Source of the DNA: Stygiobacter sp. RIFOXYC2_FULL_38_25
Lineage (GTDB): Bacteria; Bacteroidota; Ignavibacteria; Ignavibacteriales; Melioribacteraceae
Reading direction: 5' to 3'
NCBI GenBank assembly: GCA_001803165.1
Contig: MHAZ01000010.1
Location: forward strand, 1-54,370
Length of the DNA stretch: 54,370 nt
The position numbers and the translations under genes were made by a program. Shown piece after piece: positions 36,550 to 45,551 of the stretch (position 1 is the stretch's first letter; each line of letters begins with the position of its first letter). The notes below the pieces were generated by a model. The model had not been told where the DNA came from and searched no databases. It saw nothing but the letters and a program-made list of their open reading frames with translations.

Positions 36550-37785
36550 TTATTCCGGGTTGTTTTGTTCCGCAGTAAGCTTAACTAAATCAATTTTTGT
36601 TTTGTCGGAGCGAAGAATCATTATAGTAAAGTTATCAATCTTAAAAGATTCTCCTTTCACCGGAATTCTGCCAATCTTGTACATGATGAATCCGGCAATT
36701 GTCTCGTAATCACCTTCCGGAATTTTCAAATCGTGCTCTTCGTTCAGAATATCAATTTCAACCTTGCCGCTGAGCACGAAAGCATTCCCTTGAACTTTGC
36801 GGATCATTTTTTCTTCGGCTTCATCATATTCATCACGGATTTCACCAAAGAGTTCTTCAATCAAATCTTCCACAGTAATTAATCCGGCGGTACCTCCAAA
36901 CTCATCAACAACAACAGCAACGCTTATTTGCTTATTGAGAAACTCATTCAGCATCTCCAAACTTTTCTTTGTTTCCGGCACAAATAAAACATCGCGAACA
37001 ATTGTTTTCCAATCTGCCGGCTGTTTGAAAATATCCTTTGTGAAAAGCCAGCCTTTTATGTTATCTAAGTTTTCATCGTACACTAAAATTTTTGAATAAC
37101 CGGATTGAATAAAAGTATCAAGAACTTCTTCCATCGTGAACGTCAAGTCAACTCCAATCACATCTGTTCTCGGAGTCATAGCTTCATAAACTCTCTGTTC
37201 GCGTATGTCAATCACTTTGCTGATAATATCCGATTGAGCCTCATCCATTTTACCGGCTTCGGAACTTTCCTCCAGGAGATCTTGCAAACCCTCTTTATCA
37301 ACAATCTGCATAATCTCTTCTTCTTCTTTTAGATTAGTTCTACTCAACACTGTTGAAATGGATGATGTAAGCTTAGCTAGGGGAAAAATTAAAAACGTAA
37401 TAATCCTTAACGGGATCGCCGAGAAAAGGACTAAACTGTCGGCAAGTTCTTTCCCTAAAAACTTAGGAATCAGCTCACCCAAAACCAATAGAAGCAAAGT
37501 AGAGATAACAAGAATTGTGAGTTCAGAAAAACCGAATAACTCGAATAGCACAACAGAACTAAGTGATGCAAAGGTAATATTAAGTATGTCGTTTGATATA
37601 AGAATTGTAGAGAAGAAAATATTAGGGTTATCAACAAAGTATTTAGCATTTCGTGCCATAAAGTATTTCTTACGGGCACGCAGTTCAATTTTAATTTTGT
37701 TTGAAACAATAAACGCGATTTCTGATGCGGAGAAAAAAGCGCTTGCTATAAGCAAAATAATCAGTATTAGGAGTTCGTTAAACAT
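36550..37785 (-). CDS. CNNM/CorC-HlyC family transporter (DUF21-CBS)
   Basis: Membrane protein of the hemolysin C/CorC type, associated with magnesium or other divalent cation handling. The 411 residues comprise a DUF21 membrane domain with about four helices (1-150), a tandem CBS pair (about 190-315; REQRVYEAMTPRTDVIGVD and VVVDEFGGTAGLITVEDLIEELFGEI are signature pieces) and a C-terminal CorC/HlyC FAD-fold domain (about 330-405). ATG start. Its stop is adjacent to the rhodanese frame and its start lies one base from the end of the prenyltransferase gene. Confidence 0.92.
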   Translation of the reverse strand: MFNELLILIILLIASAFFSASEIAFIVSNKIKIELRARKKYFMARNAKYFVDNPNIFFSTILISNDILNITFASLSSVVLFELFGFSELTILVISTLLLLVLGELIPKFLGKELADSLVLFSAIPLRIITFLIFPLAKLTSSISTVLSRTNLKEEEEIMQIVDKEGLQDLLEESSEAGKMDEAQSDIISKVIDIREQRVYEAMTPRTDVIGVDLTFTMEEVLDTFIQSGYSKILVYDENLDNIKGWLFTKDIFKQPADWKTIVRDVLFVPETKKSLEMLNEFLNKQISVAVVVDEFGGTAGLITVEDLIEELFGEIRDEYDEAEEKMIRKVQGNAFVLSGKVEIDILNEEHDLKIPEGDYETIAGFIMYKIGRIPVKGESFKIDNFTIMILRSDKTKIDLVKLTAEQNNPE

Positions 37786-37786
37786 A

Positions 37787-38665
37787 TTATCTATTATATA
37801 TGAAAGTTATCACCACACCGACATACAAAAGAGCGTTCACAATCATTTGTGAATCGGTAATCATAGCTTCAACAACATTTTCGCCTTTGTCTTTTTTGAA
37901 TACGATATACATGTAACGGAAGATGCCGAAGATTACAAAAATTGTTGTGAAAACGAAATACTCGGAACCGAACATTAGAATCGTCCGCTCTGAAACTGTG
38001 TAAAGCGCGTAACTAATTATTACTCCGCCGCCGGTTATTGAAGAAATCTGATCTATAAAACTAAGGCTGTAATCTTTTAGAACATTTCTCTGCTCAACAG
38101 CGTGTTCGCTGGTGGCAATTTCAACTCTTCGTTTCATAGCAGCAAGAAAGAGTGAAAGGAATAAAGTAGTAAGAATTAACCAGCTGGAAATGCTAACTGA
38201 AATTATTACCGCACCGCCGATAACGCGAAGCATAAATCCAAGCGCAATACAGAAAATATCTACAATAACAATCTGCTTTAAATAGTTCGTGTATAGAATG
38301 TTGAGAAGAATGTAAAACCAGACGATAGCAACGAACGAATAATTCATTACAAACGAAATCGCTCCTGCCAAAATGAAAAATATAGCGCCGGTGATCTTTG
38401 CTTCAATTGCAGAGATCTTTCCGCTTGCTACCGGGCGGTTTTTCTTAAGGGGATGAATTGCATCTTTCTCGGCATCATAAATATCGTTAACAACGTAAAT
38501 TGCGCTAGCTGCAATCGAGAAAAGGATAAATCCGGAAAGTACATCAAGGAATTCTCCTTTGTTGAATAACTGTTTTGCAAAAACAAGCGGCACAAAAACA
38601 AAGAAATTTTTTGCCCAGCTTGTAACACGAAGCAGTTTGCCATATGTAACAATTTTAGAAAACAA
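37787..38665 (-). CDS. UbiA-family prenyltransferase, decaprenyl-phosphate phosphoribosyltransferase-like
   Basis: Polytopic membrane enzyme whose best match among UbiA branches is decaprenyl-phosphate 5-phosphoribosyltransferase, which begins polyprenyl-phospho-arabinose/ribose synthesis. The aspartate motif [21 protein letters not shown] (about 60-80) and about eight to nine helices fit. The frame extends to 38686, but TTG at 38665 has GAGGA five bases upstream and begins [19 protein letters not shown], so I start it there. It overlaps the end of the mutase gene by 11 bases. Why a mutase and a prenyltransferase would be coupled is not clear. Confidence 0.82.
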   Translation of the reverse strand: MFSKIVTYGKLLRVTSWAKNFFVFVPLVFAKQLFNKGEFLDVLSGFILFSIAASAIYVVNDIYDAEKDAIHPLKKNRPVASGKISAIEAKITGAIFFILAGAISFVMNYSFVAIVWFYILLNILYTNYLKQIVIVDIFCIALGFMLRVIGGAVIISVSISSWLILTTLFLSLFLAAMKRRVEIATSEHAVEQRNVLKDYSLSFIDQISSITGGGVIISYALYTVSERTILMFGSEYFVFTTIFVIFGIFRYMYIVFKKDKGENVVEAMITDSQMIVNALLYVGVVITFIYNR

Positions 38666-40310
38666 CTGTTTCCTCGTAGGTCCCAAAATGTTGTTTTAAC
38701 TCGCCTACCATCTCGCCAAGAGTAACATAATTCTGAGCGGCTTTAACAAGCACCGGCATTAAATTATTTCCATCTTTTGCCGTAGAGCCAAGTTCGCGCA
38801 GGCACTTTTCAACTTCGACTTCACTTCTGTTATTCCTTAATTCAGCTAAACGCTTTATCTGTGTCTCTTCAACTTCCGGCGAGATTTGCAGAAGCGGGAT
38901 ATCAACTTTCTCATCCTCTTCAACAAACTCATTAACGCCAACAATAAATTTTTCTTTTCTTTCTAATTCTTTCTGGTAGCGGTAAGCGGAATCAGCAATT
39001 TCTTTTTGGAAATATCCTGCTTCAATTGCATTGATTACACCGCCGAGCGAATCTACCTCATCAAAAATTTTATTCGCTTGCTCTTCCATCTTGTTGGTCA
39101 GAGATTCAACAAAATAACTTCCACCTAACGGATCAACCGTATTCACAACGCCGGTTTCATAAGCAAGAAGCTGCTGGGTTCTCAAAGCAATCTTCACAGC
39201 TTTCTCGCTTGGCAAAGCAAGCGTCTCATCCATTGAATTTGTGTGAAGTGATTGTGTTCCTCCTAATACTGCCGCCATTGCTTGGAAAGCTGTTCTAACA
39301 ATATTGTTTTCCGGCTGCTGAGCTGTAAGAGTACAGCCTGCAGTCTGAGTATGAAAGCGAAGCCACCACGAACGCGGATTTTTCGCGCCATACTTTTCCT
39401 TCATGCGTTTGGCGTAAATTCTTCTCGCTGCTCTAAACTTTGCAATCTCTTCAAAGAAATCTAAATGAGAATTGAAGAAGAATGAAAGACGCGGTGCAAA
39501 CAAATCAATATCCATTCCGCGTTCGAGACAAGCTTCTATGTAAGCAAACCCATCGGCAAGTGTGTAGGCTAATTCTTGTACTGAAGTAGAACCAGCTTCT
39601 CTAATATGATAACCGCTTATCGAGACTGGATTCCATTGCGGAACTTCGTTTGCGCAATACTCAATCATATCGGTAATAATTCTCATAGAAGGGCGAGGCG
39701 GAAAAATATATTCTTTCTGTGCTATGTATTCTTTTAGAATATCGTTTTGCAAAGTACCGCGCAGTTTGCCGAAAGGAACATTTTGCTTTTGCGCAATAGC
39801 CAGATAGAAAGCAAAGATCATTGCTGCCGGAGAGTTGATTGTCATCGAAGTAGAAACTTTATCAAGCGGAATTCCGCCAAAAAGAATTTCCATATCCTTC
39901 AATGAAGAAATTGCCACACCGCAGATTCCAACTTCCCCTTCGCTCATTGGTGAATCAGCATCCCAACCCATTAATGTCGGCAAATCGAAAGCTACCGATA
40001 AGCCGGTTTGTCCATGTTCCAACAAATATTTGAAACGCTGGTTTGTATCTTCCGGCGAACCAAAGCCGGCAAACTGTCGCATCGTCCAAACTTTTCCACG
40101 GTAACCATTAGTATGAATTCCGCGAGTGAAGGGATATTCACCCGGAAAGTTTAGATCACGTAAGTAATCTTGCTGCTCAATATCATCTGGAGAATAAATT
40201 GGATTTATATTTTCGCCGGAAACAGTAGAATACTTCATTCCGGTTTCGGAAGACTTATCTAATTTATTTTGGAAAGAATCTTTTGCCCTCTTGTAATCTT
40301 CAGAGAACAT
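38655..40310 (-). CDS. Adenosylcobalamin-dependent acyl-CoA mutase large subunit, isobutyryl-CoA mutase-like
   Basis: Methylmalonyl-CoA mutase superfamily catalytic barrel (551 residues) without the C-terminal cobalamin-binding domain, so it needs a separate small subunit, not in the window. Visible are GEYPFTRGI (57-65), RQFAGFGS (78-85), LQNDILKEY (187-195) and [10 protein letters not shown] (231-240), with the conserved His235. In methylmalonyl-CoA mutase a Tyr (RQYAG) and an Arg ten residues after the Gln of QNDILKE hold the substrate carboxylate. Here they are Phe80 and Gln198, the pair known from isobutyryl-CoA mutase. The predicted substrate is therefore isobutyryl/n-butyryl-CoA rather than methylmalonyl-CoA. 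A generic annotation would call it methylmalonyl-CoA mutase. Confidence 0.9.
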   Translation of the reverse strand: MFSEDYKRAKDSFQNKLDKSSETGMKYSTVSGENINPIYSPDDIEQQDYLRDLNFPGEYPFTRGIHTNGYRGKVWTMRQFAGFGSPEDTNQRFKYLLEHGQTGLSVAFDLPTLMGWDADSPMSEGEVGICGVAISSLKDMEILFGGIPLDKVSTSMTINSPAAMIFAFYLAIAQKQNVPFGKLRGTLQNDILKEYIAQKEYIFPPRPSMRIITDMIEYCANEVPQWNPVSISGYHIREAGSTSVQELAYTLADGFAYIEACLERGMDIDLFAPRLSFFFNSHLDFFEEIAKFRAARRIYAKRMKEKYGAKNPRSWWLRFHTQTAGCTLTAQQPENNIVRTAFQAMAAVLGGTQSLHTNSMDETLALPSEKAVKIALRTQQLLAYETGVVNTVDPLGGSYFVESLTNKMEEQANKIFDEVDSLGGVINAIEAGYFQKEIADSAYRYQKELERKEKFIVGVNEFVEEDEKVDIPLLQISPEVEETQIKRLAELRNNRSEVEVEKCLRELGSTAKDGNNLMPVLVKAAQNYVTLGEMVGELKQHFGTYEETVVF

Positions 40311-40361
40311 ATCTCCTCGCTTTCAAAGGTTTATTTGTTTTGGATAAAATTAGGAAATGGA

Positions 40362-42191
40362 TTAAGTCCGTCCAAATCTTTTGTCGAACTCTTCGAGCGG
40401 AATTTTGATAACAATTGGTCTTCCGTGGGGACAAACGTAAGGCATAGATGTCGCGAAAAGTTTATCTACAAGAATTCTCATCTCGTTTTCGGTGAGCCGG
40501 TCGCCGGCTTTAATTGCTGCTTTGCAAGAAAATGATTTGGCCAGATTATCACGGACTTCCAATTGCTTGAACTGTTCATTCTTTCTAAACTCGTTAAGTA
40601 TTTCAAGCAGCGTTTCAACTTCATGCTCAATTTTTATATCGGAAGGTATGCCAACAATCAAAACAGTATTCTTCGGCTGAAACTTAATTTCAAAACCAAG
40701 ATTCGTTAGATACGTTTCAAGCTCTTTCATCAATTGATAATCAGCCGGATCAAGTTTTACTGTTTGCGGAAACAACAAATGCTGCGAAAAAGGAATGTTT
40801 GCCTCAAAGGATTGCATCGCTTGTTCATAAAGAATTCGCTCGTGAGCAACGTGCGAATCAATAATCATCAATCCGCTTTTGATTTGCGAGAGTATATATT
40901 TGTTATGAAGCAAAACTATGAACGGGGTTTCCAAATCAGAAGTCGGCGATTCATGGTAAACTTCTGTTGTCTGTTTCTCTTCAAAAGGAGTGGAAACAAT
41001 TTCTTGCGATGAAGAAGAACGAACTTCTTTATTCAGATTACCAAAAAGTAAATCAATTTCCTCTTCCCCCATAATTGGAGAAGTTCTTTCCCGCTGAAAA
41101 GGACGGTCAGTAAAATCTTCCCGCTCGGTTTTCTGCGGAGCTTGGAATCTTAGCGTTTCTCTTTCATCCGGCGTATTTTGAAATGAAACGTTCGGCACCA
41201 AATCATAGCTGCCGATAGTTTTTTTAATTACGGCATGGACAAAAGAATAAATTTCTTTTTCATCATCAAACTTAACTTCCAGCTTGGAAGGATGAACATT
41301 TACATCAACGCGCTTAGGATCAATCTGCAAGAAGAGAACAAAGAAAGGATAATCGCCTTTATCAAGAATATTTTCGAAAGCTGAATAAACGGCATGGCTA
41401 ACAATTTTGCTTTGCACAAAGCGGTTATTCAAAAAGAAATATTGTTCACCTTTGCTCTTTCTTAAATAAGCCGGTTTTGCAACAAATCCGGAAATGCTGA
41501 TGTAATCGGTCGGCTCATTCACTACTAAAACTGCATCCAGAATGTTATCAGCAAAAACAGATTTCATTCTGTCATTCAAATTTCCCGCCGGAAAGTCGAA
41601 TATCAAATCGTCATCGTTGTAAAATTTAAAAGTAACTTCCGGATGGCTTAAAGAAATTTTCTTGAACGTCTCGATGATATGCTTCAACTCGGTTGTATTA
41701 CTTTTGAGGAAATTTCTTCTTGCCGGAGTGTTATAGAACAAATTTTTAATCGAGACCGAAGTCCCTTGCGGGAATGAGTCTTTTTCTTTTGTAATTGAAG
41801 AATCTTCTCCGATACGAATGAGTGTACCAAGGTCTTGATCTTTCTGGTGCGTTCTTAACTCGAAAATTGAAACCGAAGCAATTGATGCGAGAGCTTCGCC
41901 GCGGAAGCCGAAAGTTTGAATAGCTTCTAAATCTTCTATCGAAGAAATCTTGCTCGTTGCGTGGCGTTGGATTGATAACAGCGCATCATCCTCATTCATT
42001 CCTTCGCCATTATCTACGACTTGGATTAAGTTCTTTCCGGCATTCTTTATTACAACACTAACTTCAGTAGCACCGGCATCAATGGAGTTTTCCACCAACT
42101 CTTTAACTACAGATTCCGGACGGTTTACAACTTCGCCGGCGGCAATCTTGTTAGCCAAATTTTCCGGCAATATTTTAATTTTTTGAGACAA
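40362..42191 (-). CDS. mutL: DNA mismatch repair protein MutL
   Basis: GHKL ATPase that links mismatch recognition to strand removal. The 609 residues have KIAAGEVVNRPESVVKELVENSIDAG (split over 15-40), DNGEGM (60-65), GFRGEAL (95-101) and the linker at about 335-425. The C-terminal endonuclease-type domain has DSHVAHERILYE (445-456), fitting the D-x-H-x3-x-E-x4-E metal motif though the usual DQHA reads DSHV, and also CKAAIKAGD, VCPHGRP and FDKRFGR. It is probably an active nicking MutL, as in bacteria lacking MutH. Start TTG directly abuts the folA stop. Confidence 0.95.
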   Translation of the reverse strand: MSQKIKILPENLANKIAAGEVVNRPESVVKELVENSIDAGATEVSVVIKNAGKNLIQVVDNGEGMNEDDALLSIQRHATSKISSIEDLEAIQTFGFRGEALASIASVSIFELRTHQKDQDLGTLIRIGEDSSITKEKDSFPQGTSVSIKNLFYNTPARRNFLKSNTTELKHIIETFKKISLSHPEVTFKFYNDDDLIFDFPAGNLNDRMKSVFADNILDAVLVVNEPTDYISISGFVAKPAYLRKSKGEQYFFLNNRFVQSKIVSHAVYSAFENILDKGDYPFFVLFLQIDPKRVDVNVHPSKLEVKFDDEKEIYSFVHAVIKKTIGSYDLVPNVSFQNTPDERETLRFQAPQKTEREDFTDRPFQRERTSPIMGEEEIDLLFGNLNKEVRSSSSQEIVSTPFEEKQTTEVYHESPTSDLETPFIVLLHNKYILSQIKSGLMIIDSHVAHERILYEQAMQSFEANIPFSQHLLFPQTVKLDPADYQLMKELETYLTNLGFEIKFQPKNTVLIVGIPSDIKIEHEVETLLEILNEFRKNEQFKQLEVRDNLAKSFSCKAAIKAGDRLTENEMRILVDKLFATSMPYVCPHGRPIVIKIPLEEFDKRFGRT

Positions 42192-42701
42192 TCAACACTC
42201 TTTCAATTTTTCTTTTCTAATATACGTATGAATCGTGAATTCGGCGAAGTCTTCAACGGAAAGCCCAATCCAGTCGGCTTTCTCATATTTGGGGAAATAA
42301 GCGTCTCCTTCAACTTCAAATTTCATTTCAGAGATGATCAGTTTGTCTGCAAACTCAAGCGCAGATGCATAAACTTGAGCGCCGCCAATGATAAAACACT
42401 TTTCATAATCCCCGGATTCACAAAACTTGAATACATTTTCGAGCGAAGTGAAAACACTAAAATCGTTTCCCGCTTCTCTTTGCGTAACGCTTTTGGATAA
42501 AATTATGTTTGCGCGGTTTTTAAGCGGAGAGCCGATTGCTTCCCAAGTTTTTCTTCCCATCACAATGGGGAATCCGCATGTAGTATTTTTGAAATGCTGT
42601 AGTTCTGCTTTACAACTCCAAGGAATCTTACCTTCGTTTCCAATTACTCCATTCTTCGAAACAGCCGCTATTATTATCTTTTCCAAACTTATATTAAACA
42701 A
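42192..42701 (-). CDS. folA: Dihydrofolate reductase
   Basis: Reduces dihydrofolate with NADPH. The 169 residues have IIIAAVSKNGVIGNEGKIPW (9-28), the catalytic-site acidic region after it, the NADPH-binding VMGRKTWEAIGSPLKNR (about 47-63) and IIGGAQVYASAL (about 104-115). The likely start is TTG at 42701, 18 bases after thyX, with no obvious ribosome site. It lies in a thyX-folA-mutL run and pairs unusually with ThyX rather than ThyA, since ThyX already yields tetrahydrofolate. Confidence 0.92.
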   Translation of the reverse strand: MFNISLEKIIIAAVSKNGVIGNEGKIPWSCKAELQHFKNTTCGFPIVMGRKTWEAIGSPLKNRANIILSKSVTQREAGNDFSVFTSLENVFKFCESGDYEKCFIIGGAQVYASALEFADKLIISEMKFEVEGDAYFPKYEKADWIGLSVEDFAEFTIHTYIRKEKLKEC

Positions 42702-42719
42702 AATTTCTTAATGAATATT

Positions 42720-43640
42720 TTACTTCCACGGGGCAACCAAACCAAGGCGGGTAAGTTTTTCTTCGAACTCTATCCTTTCACGGTTACCGGCAAGTTTTCC
42801 ATCAACTTTTCTAAGCCAGCCAAATTTTTCAGCGGCGGCAAGCGTTTCTTCTTGTTTACCGGCAAGCATCTTTTTCATTACCTCAACTTCCATGGAAGTC
42901 AATTCCATCGAGTTCATCCGGTAATCTTTGAACGCTTCCCACGCAACCGGACACCAGCGCGATACAATTTCATTTCCAATTGTTGTTGCGTAAGAACGGA
43001 TTTCAAACTGCGCGTGAGCATCCATTCTTAAAGCAAGAAAATTTAAGAGATTGTGTAAATCAATTTTCCAATAAGCTTCTGTGTAGGTAGAAAGAGGCAA
43101 ATCTTTGCGGGCTTGCTCGCGTGCAACGCCAAGATTTAATCTTTCTTGATAAATCTCGCGTGCAAAATTTTGAAATTCTTGTTCACGCTCGGTGAGCTTG
43201 CCGCCAATCTCAACCGGAAAAAATCCCTCGCTTCCTTGCTTGTTATCTTTCGATTGCATTCTCCATTCACTATCACTCGTCCTCTGCGAAGAATCAATCG
43301 CGAGCGAGTAGCGGGTGGAGTATTCATTTACATTTGCAGTTCGGTGGCGTATCCACTGGCGCCACGCATCCATCGGAACGCGAACATGTAACTTAATTTC
43401 GCACATTTCAAACGGTGTTGTGTGGCGGTTTCTAAGTAAGTAACGAATCAATCCTCTGTCTTCTGTAACCTTCTTTGTCCCCTTGCCGTAAGAAACACGC
43501 GCGGCTTGAACAATTGATTCATCAGTTCCCATATAATCCACAACGCGTACAAAGCCGTCATCAAGAACCGGAAATTTCTTACCGAGGATTTCATCCAGAG
43601 ATGCTACTTTTATTTGTTCTAACTTTTCTTCGTTTTCCAT
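42720..43640 (-). CDS. thyX: FAD-dependent thymidylate synthase ThyX
   Basis: Makes dTMP from dUMP with FAD, NADPH and methylene-tetrahydrofolate. The ThyX motif RHR-x7-S is present as RHRTANVNEYSTRYS (about 98-112). Other family pieces are LLRNRHTTPFEMCEIKLHVRVP (split over 68-89) and RMDAHAQFEIRSYA. The 306 residues are a little longer than the shortest ThyX proteins. It is first in a run with folA and mutL, preceded by a MITE-like repeat. Confidence 0.95.
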   Translation of the reverse strand: MENEEKLEQIKVASLDEILGKKFPVLDDGFVRVVDYMGTDESIVQAARVSYGKGTKKVTEDRGLIRYLLRNRHTTPFEMCEIKLHVRVPMDAWRQWIRHRTANVNEYSTRYSLAIDSSQRTSDSEWRMQSKDNKQGSEGFFPVEIGGKLTEREQEFQNFAREIYQERLNLGVAREQARKDLPLSTYTEAYWKIDLHNLLNFLALRMDAHAQFEIRSYATTIGNEIVSRWCPVAWEAFKDYRMNSMELTSMEVEVMKKMLAGKQEETLAAAEKFGWLRKVDGKLAGNRERIEFEEKLTRLGLVAPWK

Positions 43641-43666
43641 TCTACACTGTATTTTATTTTGGAATG

Positions 43667-43758
43667 TTGTAGCCGCAACTTATAAGTTGCGTTATTTTCT
43701 TACGCAAGCTGACCCGCATAGCCAAGAGACCTTGCGAGGCAAGAGCTTGCGACTACAA
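43667..43758. mobile_element. Small MITE-like element with imperfect terminal inverted repeats
   Basis: A 92-bp unit with ends TTGTAGCCGCAA (43667-43678) and TTGCGACTACAA (43747-43758), inverted repeats with one mismatch in 12. Inside are a perfect palindrome CGCAACTTA/TAAGTTGCG (43674-43691) and GCGAGGCAAG, the reverse complement of CTTGCCTCGC at 3632. It has no coding capacity and I see no clear target duplication, so it may be a dispersed hairpin repeat rather than a transposon derivative. Confidence 0.5.
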
Positions 43759-43765
43759 TTAATTT

Positions 43766-44947
43766 TTATTTTTCTGAATTCTTTGCTGCATACAGCTTTA
43801 TAACATCTTTGCCTATCTTCTTGCAAGCCATCTCAATCCCTTTATCAATCTTTTCGATTGATTCTTCTTCGGAATTAAAATACTCTGCAACTTCTAACAC
43901 ATGTAGGTTTTCAACATCTGGCAAATCGCCTTCTGTTTGTCCGCAAACCAAATAAATCGGTACTTCCTTCTCGGCAAATTCGTTAACTACAAGCATCGCG
44001 CCTTTGTTCATAAGTGATTTTGAATCGAGCTGACCTTCGCCGGTTATTACAATATCATAATTATTGTTGATTGTATCATGAATCTTAAGTTCATCAACGA
44101 TAAAATCAGTTGCGTATTTTACATCTACATCAAAGAATAATTCGAATGCAGCAGTAAGTCCGCCGCCGGAGCCGTTAAGCAAATCAATTTTCTTTTCACT
44201 AATTCCAAGTACAGAAAGTACATCTTGAAAACCCTTGTCCATTTCTTCGGCTTCTTCTTCGCTTGCACCTTTTTGAAGTGAGAAAACAAGACTCGCGCCC
44301 TGATCGCCAATAAGAGGGTTATCAACATCTACAATCAATTCTATTTTGAACGGTACTTCAATCTTCTCTCCTTCAAATCCTTTTATTCTACTTAGGTTAA
44401 CCGGGAGAGGATCAATTTCATTATCATCTTCATCAAGAAATTTCCATCCAACAGTTTGCAGCATACCTAATCCTAAATCATTAATTGCTGTACCGCCGAC
44501 ACCAATAACAACTTTTTCAATCGCGAGGACACCATCCTCTACCGAGTCGTTAAGATGAATCAACAAATCTCCCATTCCTTTGGACGAAAGGTGCATTGGA
44601 TTTCTGAACTCTTGTGGTATCAGTTTTAATCCAAGAACTTCCGCAGTTTCTACGTACATGGTTTTTGTTTCTTCGGAATAAGCTACAGCGCAGAAAAACT
44701 TTTCGTCGCTGTGCGGGTAAGAAATTTCGAAATGCAGAAACTCCAAGCCGAATATTCTCTGCGCAACTTGAAGGAAACCATCGCCTCCATCAGAGATTGG
44801 CTTGAGATCGAAATTAATCTGGGCTCTAAGTTCTTCCGGAAGCAATCTGAACAAAGATGTTTTCATATATTCGGAAATTTCTACAGAGTCTGCACATTCC
44901 TTAAAACTGTTTGGCGCGATAAGAATATTAAATTTTTTGTTTTCCAT
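43766..44947 (-). CDS. Glycerate kinase, type I (GarK/GlxK family)
   Basis: Phosphorylates glycerate to phosphoglycerate. The 393 residues have the family start ILIAPNSFKECADSVEISEYM (9-29), KPISDGGDGFL (49-59) and IGVGGTAINDLGLGMLQTVGWKFLD (split over about 149-173). Also present are GSGGGLTAAFELF (about 261-273) and VITGEGQLDSKSLMNKGAM (about 301-319). It lies three bases upstream of the HIT gene stop, in the same direction, and is separated from thyX by the repeat element. Confidence 0.92.
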   Translation of the reverse strand: MENKKFNILIAPNSFKECADSVEISEYMKTSLFRLLPEELRAQINFDLKPISDGGDGFLQVAQRIFGLEFLHFEISYPHSDEKFFCAVAYSEETKTMYVETAEVLGLKLIPQEFRNPMHLSSKGMGDLLIHLNDSVEDGVLAIEKVVIGVGGTAINDLGLGMLQTVGWKFLDEDDNEIDPLPVNLSRIKGFEGEKIEVPFKIELIVDVDNPLIGDQGASLVFSLQKGASEEEAEEMDKGFQDVLSVLGISEKKIDLLNGSGGGLTAAFELFFDVDVKYATDFIVDELKIHDTINNNYDIVITGEGQLDSKSLMNKGAMLVVNEFAEKEVPIYLVCGQTEGDLPDVENLHVLEVAEYFNSEEESIEKIDKGIEMACKKIGKDVIKLYAAKNSEK

Positions 44948-44950
44948 AGC

Positions 44951-45460
44951 TCAATTCTGTTTTAGTGCTTCCTTAAAAGCGGTTATTAAATTTTTCTTTG
45001 TTACAAGTAAATCTTGAGAAATAATCTTTACTTCACCTAAAGCCGGCATAAAATTAGTGTCTCCATTCCATCTTGGCAGAACATGAAAATGAATGTGTTC
45101 GTCAATTCCGGCACCCGCAGCCTTGCCGAGATTTGCACCAAAGTTGTAGCCCTGAGGTTTCATTGCAAGTTCAAGCGCTTTCATTGTAAGCTGAACTACA
45201 TCCATAATTTCTTTCATCTCATCAGCGGTTATGCTACTGAACTGAGAAGTGTGCCGGTTTGGAATCACCATTAAATGACCGCTGTTGTAGGGATATAGAT
45301 TAAGCGTTACAAAACATTTTTCGCTCCGGTAAACTACAAGACAATCATCACTTTCCAAACTATATTTCTGAGCGCGGCAAAAGACACAGCTATCATCTTC
45401 CTTTTTCTGCTTGAAAGATTCAATATAGTTTGAACGCCACGGTGACCAAAGTTTTTCCAT
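44951..45460 (-). CDS. HIT-family nucleotide hydrolase/phosphorylase
   Basis: Histidine-triad protein of the Ap4A phosphorylase-like branch (169 residues). It has MEKLWSPWRSNYIESF (1-16), a CVFC pair (25-28), GHLMVIPNRHTSQF (about 61-74) and the active HIHFHVLPRW (about 123-132). The frame also allows a GTG at 45469, but the ATG at 45460 begins the homologous LWSPWR segment. It probably removes dinucleotides or adenylylated by-products; the exact substrate cannot be read. Confidence 0.9.
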   Translation of the reverse strand: MEKLWSPWRSNYIESFKQKKEDDSCVFCRAQKYSLESDDCLVVYRSEKCFVTLNLYPYNSGHLMVIPNRHTSQFSSITADEMKEIMDVVQLTMKALELAMKPQGYNFGANLGKAAGAGIDEHIHFHVLPRWNGDTNFMPALGEVKIISQDLLVTKKNLITAFKEALKQN

Positions 45461-45503
45461 AGAAGACACAGATTGTTGCCGCTAATTTAACATGGTTGGT
45501 TTT

Positions 45504-45537
45504 AAAAAGAAAAAGGCGGAAGCATTTCTTCCGCCTT
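45504..45537 (-). terminator. Rho-independent terminator of the EF-G2 unit
   Basis: On the minus strand AAGGCGGAAG, a 5-base loop, CTTCCGCCTT, then a T-rich run interrupted by one C. It lies 15 bases after the EF-G2 stop. Confidence 0.88.
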
Positions 45538-45551
45538 GAGGAAAGGAAATT

